Origin: Gordius sp. MW1
Lineage: Eukaryota > Nematomorpha > Gordioida > Gordea > Gordiidae
Reading direction: 5' to 3'
Assembly: GCA_964036665.1 (NCBI GenBank)
Contig: OZ038526.1
Span: forward strand, 4,464,001 to 4,528,000
Length of the DNA stretch: 64,000 bases
Positions within the stretch are counted from its first letter, which is position 1, and each line of letters starts with the position of its first letter. Below the pieces are notes generated by a model. The model made no database searches, was not told the origin of the DNA, and saw only the letters and a list, made by a program, of their open reading frames with translations. The position numbers were made by a program, and so were the translations under genes. Shown piece after piece: positions 56,623 to 64,000 of the stretch.

Positions 56623-57742
56623 ACAGTCCCTGCTCCGCATATCTTTGCTTCAAATCCTCATACACATCGATTACTCTTTTATACTTCGTATAAACAAAGC
56701 ATATTTGCTATGCAATTTATGTTGGAATCGTCATAATGTATAACCTAACCCCTTTTACGTGGGGGCCATAAATTGCATAGCAAATATTATTGGCAAAAGC
56801 TAAAGTTTATGCCCGACTTTCAATCTATAGCTATTAATTGCTATAAAGTTTTACCTATTACCTAGTGAAACCCTGTACTAATTTAAATTACTAAAAGTTT
56901 TAAAAAAGCTATTCAAAAAAAACAGTAAATGCCACTGTTTAAGCTATTGAAATGATTAACAAAATTTTTGCTATATTAATGGACTTGCGACGAAACAAGC
57001 AACGACATGCAATAGCGGTCTTGATGTTTCTGATGATATAACGACCGCGCATCTAAAAATGTCACAGGTATCATAAGGATATCTCAAATTAAAAATTTAC
57101 ATGTGCAACATTGTTCCATAAGAGATGAATAAATACATAAGAGTCAAAAAAACGAAAAAAAATGCGATTCACATTTTGGCCAATGGTCATTTATTCCATT
57201 GGTCAGTACCAACAGATGGTCTATAAATCGATGTTAGCCAAAAAAACTAAAAATAATTCTCGATTCACATTTTGGCCAATGGTCATTTTTTCCATTGGTC
57301 AGCAGCCAGGACACGGTAAAAAAAAACAAAAAAAAAATTTTCGAATCACATTTTGGCCAATGGTCATTTTGTTCATTAGTCAGCAGCCAGGGGACGGCGA
57401 AAAAGCCATATAATCAATGGTAGTAACAAGAACAATCATAAGAATCAAAAAAAACGAAAAAAAATAATTTGGATTCACATTTTGGCCAATGGTCATTTTT
57501 TTATTGGTCAGCACCCAACGGACGGCCAAAAAGTCTTATTATCAATAGTAGTAACAAGAACAATCATAAGAGTAAAAAAAAACTCCGCGAATCGAACCCA
57601 AAAACTAGTTAAATTAACATAAATTAAAAGTAAACAGCCATTCGGTGCAAGACAAGACATTCGGTGCGTGACAAGACATTCGGTGCGTGACACGAACAGG
57701 GTCGCAAACAAAATGGAAAGTGAGCCCATTGCATAGCAATTA
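56459..57742 (-). mobile_element. Helentron-like element, copy 5 (inverse orientation)
   Basis: Reading the minus strand from 57742: ATTGCTATGCAATGGGCTCA; three ~20-bp GCACCGAATGTCTTGTC repeats; a B-box-like GGGTTCGATTCGCGG with a T run (near 57590); four to five GACC(A)ATGG...CATTGGCC units (57560-57160). AT-rich DNA follows, with CATAAATTGCATAGCAAAT twice in inverse relation (56782, 56730), then a GC-rich hairpin series, and finally ACGCCCGAAGGGCGT followed by ATTTT. The terminal hairpin keeps the C-GAA-G loop of copies 1 and 4 with a changed stem. Confidence 0.6.
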
Positions 57743-57984
57743 ATATATTTAAATAATAGAATACGATTAGCAATTTAGGTCAAAATATTATAATAGACAG
57801 GGGAAAAGCTGAAGCCTGGAAGCTATATTATGTAAGGTGTATGAAGATAATTATTTAATATCGAGTTAAGTTATGATAATTTATAAAAGATTAGTTTACT
57901 TTAGTCAATTGTTGGGCCGCCTCATCAGGCCCTATTTGGGCCGGGTCGGGCTTCGGGCGGCCCGTGCAGGGCTCTACCCCTACC

Positions 57985-58089
57985 CCAGCTTACGGACTCC
58001 CTGGAATCACCTATACATCACCCGAACTGACTGTTCGGAGATCACACGAATCCGAAAACCTGTTGAAAGATATGGATAAGGGGGTAGGA
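57985..58089 (+). pseudogene. Gypsy pol C-terminal tail and polypurine tract
   Basis: The plus strand reads TRIRKPVERYG, the basic tail seen at the end of many Gypsy pol proteins. GATAAGGGGGTAGGA follows as the polypurine tract beside the 3' LTR. Confidence 0.72.
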
Positions 58090-58760
<671 letters not shown>

Positions 58761-58924
58761 TAACTATTGGTTGGCAAGAATATATTGATACCAATTTGCC
58801 GTCAAATGTCGTGCTAAATTCCTTTTCAAAATTTTTATTAATCGACGTTTGATTATTTAAACAATCAGCGGAATGAATTGGGTGGTGGGCCCATGGGAGC
58901 AGATGGGTCTGGACATGGCAATTC

Positions 58925-59625
58925 GCAATCAGTCGTGGACGCCATTATGTAGGAAAACGATAGATTTAAATAAGCATTAGAAGCCACTACGATCTGAAAT
59001 TTAGCCATAACACGTCGTAGGTTGGAGATGGAGGATGGGGAAATTATGCGTGCCATAAGCCACCTAGACCTCAAATTGCTAGATTTAGAAACGGTGGATA
59101 TGCTTTTACGGATGTTGCCCACATAAAAAAAAACGTATAGAACTTACAAGTCCAATAGTAAGACATATCTAGTCTAACGCCCGAAGTCCGTTCCTTGTAT
59201 CAATTGTGCGAGGTTGAACAGCTCAACCAAAAATTGTCAATCATGAGTTTTATGGGAAATTTCGCTGAGACTGTTTGCCAAGTTACTCCGCAAATTTACG
59301 GTTTACGTTGCCGCCAAATCGATTCGTTGATCGGAAAAGTTGAGAAAAGTTTTCGAAATTATACTCGCATTCGGAAATTACCTAAATTCTAACCGCAAAG
59401 GAGGCGTGTACGGCTTCAAAATACAAAGTTTGGACTCGCTTACCATCTTGAAAGCGCCGGCTAATAAGGAAAAAGATATAAGCCTTATCCACTTCCTAGT
59501 ACAAACGATTAAATAAAGATTCTGCACTGCTTAATTTTGACATGGACCTTACCTATATGGAAAAAGCTGTTGATTTCTCGTTGGAGAATATAGAGCAGCT
59601 TTTGCCTCGGTTTTAAGGTTGGACA
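58925..59625 (+). pseudogene. Formin FH2-domain fragment, forward copy
   Basis: Formin FH2 domains nucleate and processively cap actin filaments. The plus strand reads LAITRRRLEMEDGEIMRAIS, LDLKLLDLETVDMLLRMLPT (59000-59122), then LCEVEQLNQKLSIMSFMGNF (59195 on). A frameshift leads to VYGFKIQSLDSLTILKAP and ISLIHFLVQTI, then LLNFDMDLTYMEKAVDFSLE. The order and the VYGFKLQSLD motif are those of FMNL/DAAM-type formins. Stops and frameshifts make it a pseudogene; a small intron near 59125-59180 is possible. The minus-strand frame 58865-59122 is antisense. Confidence 0.85.
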
Positions 59626-59699
59626 ACTTGACTTGGGATATTTTAGAAGATTTTTACCCTCATAATCAATGTTTTTCATAGATATTAATGATGAACATT

Positions 59700-60335
59700 G
59701 AATTGGGATATTTTAATGAAATCCTCCATCCTGCCCATCGTTTCTTTGGCGTTTGTGGGACTTTGAGAAGTGCTCTTCCTAAAATGATATTCCCTCGAGA
59801 AATCTTCCATCCCCTTACTCAATTCGTGCACATCGGTTACTATAATCTCCAACGAGGCATCAGCAGCTTTTTTATTTTGGTAAGGTCTGTTTCAAAATCA
59901 GGGCAGGGAATTTTTCTTTAATCGTTTGATCTAGGAAGTGGAGCATGCTAATTTCCTTGTTAGATGGTGCTTTTAAGATGGTAAGCGAATCCAAGCTTTG
60001 TATTTTGAAGCCGTACACCCTCCTTTGAGGTTAGAATTGAAATAATTCCCGAATGCGAGTATAATTTCGAAAACTTTTCTCAACTTTTTCGATCAACGAA
60101 TTGATTGGGAGGCAACGTAAACCGTGAATTTGCGGGTAACTCGGTGAACAGTCTCAGCGAAATATCCCATAAAACTCAAGATTGACAATCTTTGGTTGAG
60201 CTGTTCATCCTTGCACAATTGATGCCAGAAACATTCTTCGGACGTCAGACTAGATCTGTGTTCACCCTCGGATTAGTAAGTTCTATACGTTTTTTTATTT
60301 TCGGTGAGCAACATTCCTAAAAGTATAATTATATA
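59700..60335 (-). pseudogene. Formin FH2-domain fragment, inverted copy
   Basis: On the minus strand: LCKDEQLNQRLSILSFMGYF, RKVFEIILAFGNYFNSN (lost in frame in the forward copy), a shifted VYGFKIQSLD equivalent, then KAADASLEIIVTDVHELSKG and ETMGRMEDFIKI. It extends further into the FH2 C-terminal part than the forward copy. Homology to the forward copy runs back to 'ggatgttgcccac' (59108) and its equivalent near 60325. Frame breaks are at different places in the two copies, so they decayed separately. Confidence 0.83.
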
Positions 60336-61120
60336 TTAGTACAATATTTGTTAAATTTTATTTTATTAAAAGTAGCGCGCGAAAACTAGACACGCGGATA
60401 TAAAAAAGAAGGGGAAAAAATTGTGAGAAATTTCTAAGTTCTTTTAAGACGAAATTATAATTATCATTTTTGAACGCCGTCTTCTTACTTTTATATTCTA
60501 GTAGAGGGAGGGGTGGGGGAGGTAAGGGGCAAGGTCAAGAGTTTATATTTGACATATCGCAGCTTCATCAAATTGCAGAAAGCATTGTCATTGAACTACA
60601 GGCTAAAATCGTCTGCTTTTCTCAATTAAAAGATCACTACAGGCTAAAAATCGTCTGCTTTTCCTAATTAAAAGATCATTGTTCCATTAATTAAAAGAAA
60701 CTTCATGATTGATGACCGTTATTTAAATTATTGTTTGTTATATAATCGTCTGCTTGTCTAATTTTGCCACTTCATTAATCATTAATTAGGAAAGGAGTAA
60801 CTTGCATATTACAGGTATAAGATCGTCTGCTTTTTTTAATTAACTTCTACTTCAATAGTATAATTGGGAGAAAGGTCATTCACACTGGTACTAATCTAAA
60901 ATCGTTTTTCTAAATCCGTTACAGTAAACTAGTATACTACATGTCCTTGTTTTAATTTTGACAATTTACCAACCGATGGCCTAAATTCAAGGGGCTTTTT
61001 CTTGTGCACTCTTTAAATAGAAACAGCTGTAACGTAGATCCATAAGTCGCAATAACGTTAGTACTATTGTGATTTGGCCATTAGTTCCATCTCTCGGTAG
61101 TTTTTTAGCTTGGATTTTGA
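60336..61120. repeat. Spacer with dispersed ATCGTCTGCTTTTC words
   Basis: AATCGTCTGCTTTTC with TAATTAAAAGATCA occurs at about 60607 and 60648, and shorter forms (ATCGTCTGCTT) at about 60743 and 60823. The rest is AT-rich. A small frame at 60470-60667 spans these repeats and is not supported as a gene. Confidence 0.55.
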
Positions 61121-61129
61121 TGAACATTT

Positions 61130-61520
61130 TTGTGATTGGGGGGGGGGGGGGGGGGGAGGGGGATGGTATTCGCTCGTCACTGGTCATGTTTGCAGATTCT
61201 ATTTTGGTGGTGATTTTTGTAAATGGGGGGGGGGGCACACATAATTAATTTCATCTTTTGACATATATGATTAAATTTTAGGGGACATTAGTTGGGAATG
61301 TAGGGGCACAGCATTTATTTCATCATAAGATTAGATCGGATTTTGGGATATTAAAGAAGGATGCACAGGGCATTTCTATGATTTGGGGGAACAATAATTT
61401 GGGGGGGGGGGGCAGGCACGTGGCATTTGTTTGATTTTGGGGGGCATTAACGGGGGGGGGGTAAAGGTGACACACGGCAGTTACGTATTGTGATTCGGGG
61501 GCCGGCACGGGATTCACTGC
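61130..61520. repeat. G-run-rich block with 'TTTTGGGGG...GCA' units
   Basis: At least five runs of 8-17 G at about 61139, 61226, 61399, 61439 and 61453. Most are preceded by GATTTTGG or similar and followed by CAC/GCA. Proline-rich frames on the minus strand are artefacts. It could form G-quadruplexes. Bases 61521-61750 are AT-rich, including a TTTATTTA tract. Confidence 0.75.
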
Positions 61521-61759
61521 GCCGCTAACACCTTTGTGACTAGGATTTAATATATATTTATGGCAACATTGCTGAGATGAAAAGGAGTGGAACCATAAAT
61601 TCGTTGCCTTGTCGTATTTAGGTTCCTTTCCCAACAACCGAGAGTCAATATGTCTAGACATACATTACAAGATTATTTATTTTTTTTTATATTTATTTAT
61701 TTATTTATTTATTTTTTTTCATTTGTTTTACATAAATTATGTATAAATAATATAGAAAA

Positions 61760-62052
61760 GGTATAGTATCTTCACAAGTGGATTACGTTTTGAAAAATAT
61801 TTAATACTTTTAACAAATTTTCTAAGTGATCCTTTTTGTTTTTACCGCTTACTATTACATCGTCCATAAAGACGCTCACCCCGGGTATGTTGTCAACAAA
61901 TGGTCTCATAAACCTATGAAAGATGATTGGTGCAGTTGTAAGCCCAAACGGTAATTGCTTATAACGAAAATATCCTACAGGCGGTGTTATGTTTAAATAC
62001 GTCCTACTTTTTTCATCAAGTTCGATTTGTAAGAACGCGTCGTGTAAATTTC
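61760..62052 (-). pseudogene. Gypsy reverse-transcriptase fragment
   Basis: The minus strand reads LHDAFLQIELDEKSRTYLNI, YFRYKQLPFGLTTAPIIFHR and FVDNIPGVSVFMDDVIVSGK in one frame, with the catalytic MDD box. It is cleaner than the Gypsy copy at 47594-58249 and from a different family (FMDD rather than YLDD). It is cut off at the right by GATTCGAAT-rich sequence. Confidence 0.85.
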
Positions 62053-62779
62053 GAATCGAATATTCACTTGCTGAGATTCGAAAATCCGAATCAAATCTTC
62101 AAAAAGGATTTTAAATTTTTTCTTAGTACTTGAATTTTTTATTAATATAACTTTAAAAAGAATTACATTAAATTATTTACTTTAAATTTATTTTAGACGC
62201 GATGATAATAATTAGACTATTTTTATCTTCCCGCAAATCAGTATTTTTCCTTAATCATTGAATTTAAATTTTATATGCATACCCAGAATGTATTAAAAAT
62301 TATTTTTAACATATAATATGGACCTTACCTTCTGAAAAATCTCCAATATTTTTGCTAACATTAGGTCAATCGTTATTTTGTTTATTATTATTTTTGTACT
62401 TAACATAAATTAGACTCAACAAAAAATGGACTTATAAATTCAACCCACAAATTGTTTGCAAATTCTGGTTGAGTTTCTTACGATGAACACAAATGTATTT
62501 TTAGTTATTTCCTATAAGTCAGCTTTTGAAATATTTGATGACAGGGTTAATACGTCAATAAGTTGCAAACTAATCGTTAGAATTTTAATTTAATAAATCT
62601 GATATTTATAAATAAAGGGGAAAGATCCATTAAAAAACATTTTTTCCCCTAGTTTTATTAATTTTGATATATATTTACCTCAATCATTTACATTAAAAAT
62701 AGCCACAGACTTAAGGTCGCCCTCCCTTCCGTTACACAATAGGAATTAAGTGTGTGTTGTTGTTGTTTATTTACTACTA
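62053..62779. other. AT-rich stretch starting with GATTCGAAT words
   Basis: The first ~50 bases (GAATCGAATATTCACTTG, GAGATTCGAAAATCCGAATC) match the subterminal repeats of the hAT remnant at 41613-42836. Similar words end the window (63944-63990), so 62050-64000 may be the body of another such hAT copy running off the edge. No transposase was read. Confidence 0.4.
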
Positions 62780-63001
62780 GTGTTGTAAAAACTGCTGTAT
62801 TTTTTTTTGGGCGACCTTTGGTTTTGGTCGACTTAATATAAATAGACCAAACGTTCATAAATAAACCAAAGGTTTGACGAAAAAACCTTTGATCTTTTTA
62901 TGTGAATAAAAAAAACAGACCAACAAATCTTTGGTTTGTTTATGCTTAGTCGACTAAAACTCAAAAGTCGACCAAACAAAACCCATCCGTTTTTACAACA
63001 C
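62780..63001. mobile_element. GTCGAC-rich palindromic MITE, longer copy
   Basis: The outer ends GTGTTGTAAAAAC and GTTTTTACAACAC are perfect inverses. Inner GGGCGACCTTTGGTTTTGGT and AAAGTCGACCAAACAAAACCC are imperfect inverses. Related to 11737-11887, with about 70 bp more in the middle. Confidence 0.8.
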
Positions 63002-63014
63002 TATCTACTACTAC

Positions 63015-63140
63015 TAGAGACTTGCAAGGGCTGGTCCGCGGACGAGCCTGAAAGCCTACACCGGGCTTGGACGGGATTCCTTAAATTAATAACTTAACGG
63101 GGTCGGGCCGGGCCTAGATATACTTAAGGCCCATTAAATG
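63015..63140. mobile_element. hAT-type terminus with GC-rich subterminal repeats
   Basis: TAGAGACTTGCAAGGGCTGG then CGGACGAGCC, CCGGGCTTGGACGGG and GGGTCGGGCCGGGCC parallel the starts at 37138 and 56089. The other end is not found before the window edge. Confidence 0.55.
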
Positions 63141-64000
63141 TCCGTTACAAAATCAATTAGATTTTTCTTAGTTTATAAATTATAAACAAAGGTTTGTTTT
63201 TATAGTGTTCCAATTTATAACTATTTGATGTTTTAAATTAACAAGGATTTAATGGATTCCTCTGCACTATAAATGTAAATCAAATTTTTAAATTAAATTG
63301 TTACCCATTAATTTGCAAGTTGTTGACGTTTTAAAACCGCCAAAATCGGTGTTTTTAGCAACTTTGGCAGCTAACATTTTAAAATCTTGACGCATAGGGA
63401 TATACTCGTGAGTCGCAATCACCGCGAAAAACTCTACCAAAACATGCAAACAGTTTGCCGGTCGATTTTTCTCGTCGAATTGTGTTTTTATCTATGTATA
63501 ATATATTTTAATATGCATTAACTTTAAATGCCGAGATCTTATTTAAATATATAGCATTATAGATTTATAATTAAACATAATAATCCGTTGCACGAGTACC
63601 GCAAACTAAATAATAAGTAAACTTTAATTATCGCCATCTAACCGAAATTTTTAACTAGATACTATGTTAATTTTTATAGTGAAGAAGAAAATTAAGGTAA
63701 TGGTTTTGGACCATCTTACTCATGATAAATCATCCAATTATGCTACCTGGATCATTGTAACGCGTTTTTTATATAACAAACAAAAAACGGACGAAAAGCA
63801 ATTCTTCATTGTTTCAGATATATCGATATTTTATCCTTTTCGTCTTTAGTATTTTTATATTCAATCTTTGCAATATAAATAAATTTTTGAAATGTATTAA
63901 CAAATTAAGGCGATATTTAGTAATTAAAAAAACGTGAAAAATTTTCGAATCGAATTTGAATCTTAAAATTTTTTTAGAATCAAATTTGAATCTTTATTTT
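63141..64000. other. AT-rich right margin, no gene recognised
   Basis: A 61-codon frame at 63664-63849 has no recognisable similarity. The final 60 bases hold TTCGAATCGAATTTGAATC words of the 41613-type hAT remnant. Confidence 0.35.

Larger units (their letters stand above)
56089..57976. mobile_element. hAT-like element inserted in the Gypsy C-terminal region
   Basis: TAGAGCCCTGCAAAATG and TGCAGGGCTCTA are inverted ends. The flanks TCCCTACC (56081-56088) and CCCCTACC (57977-57984) form an 8-bp duplication with one mismatch. Subterminal CCCGAGCCCG / TCGGGCTTCGGGC words lie at both sides. The interior is a Helentron-like element in inverse orientation, with no transposase. The TAGAG.C.TGCA start is shared with hAT ends at 37138 and 63015. 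Confidence 0.85.

Noticed and set aside
56680..56740. loxP-like ATACTTCGTATAAA site-specific recombination site
   Set aside because: Partial match only. It is the inverse of CGTTTATACGGAGTAT found in other Helentron-like copies, so it is element sequence.
58865..59122. Minus-strand open frame of 85 codons
   Set aside because: It is the antisense of the FH2 pseudogene; the plus strand carries the recognisable family motifs.
60470..60667. Small plus-strand protein with GRGGGGKGQGQ
   Set aside because: It covers dispersed ATCGTCTGC repeats and a G-rich tract, with no splice or homology support.
61323..61661. 112-codon minus-strand frame with proline clusters
   Set aside because: Its prolines come from G runs on the plus strand; no family resemblance.

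Overview
This is a 64 kb piece of an animal nuclear genome. It is AT-rich, its genes are split by short GT..AG introns, and it is packed with transposable elements. The protein families present (ATG3, an OXLD1-like protein, kinesin light chain, a formin FH2 domain) point to a metazoan. The wealth of hAT, Helentron-like, LINE and Ty3/Gypsy debris suggests an invertebrate, but I cannot name the species. Only three genes look intact: a 9-exon ATG3 (plus, 9178-12033), a 6-exon nuclear-looking gene of unknown function (minus, 13863-18645) and a small 2-exon OXLD1-like gene (minus, 26366-26738). I assembled all three from splice sites and reading phase. A possible terminal exon lies at the left edge (minus, 19-166). 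The genes show no operon-like or functional link to each other.

Layout. 1-9060: repeats, including a hAT-like element (2050-5045) that contains a small LTR retrotransposon with 5-bp target duplications, a MITE with telomere-like interior, and a decayed LINE on the minus strand. 9178-18645: ATG3, with two MITEs in its introns, and the unknown gene. 18646-31560: LINE scraps, then a 292-bp tandem repeat whose second copy is split by a 4.3 kb TIR element with perfect 8-bp target duplications, then the OXLD1-like gene and a hAT transposon with a broken transposase. 31560-36750: a second small LTR element (32190-33796), more LINE debris and a 700-bp TIR element.

36753-47770: a tandem segmental duplication of about 5 kb. 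Each copy carries a hAT tail, a Helentron-like element and a kinesin-light-chain pseudogene that abuts a Gypsy LTR. 47594-58249: one Ty3/Gypsy retrotransposon, split first by a 4.7 kb TIR element (49547-54213, itself holding a Helentron-like element and a three-LTR array) and then by a 1.9 kb hAT-like element (56089-57976). 58250-60335: a third kinesin-light-chain fragment and a formin FH2 fragment present as two facing, inverted copies. 60336-64000: G-rich repeats, a Gypsy RT fragment and more MITE/hAT ends.

The strongest material for follow-up is this nested record. Several insertions are provable because the empty site can be rebuilt from flanking duplications, from a neighbouring repeat copy or from an interrupted reading frame. 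The other leads are a Helentron-like family found inside three different TIR elements, and the inverted FH2 duplication, which could make hairpin RNA.
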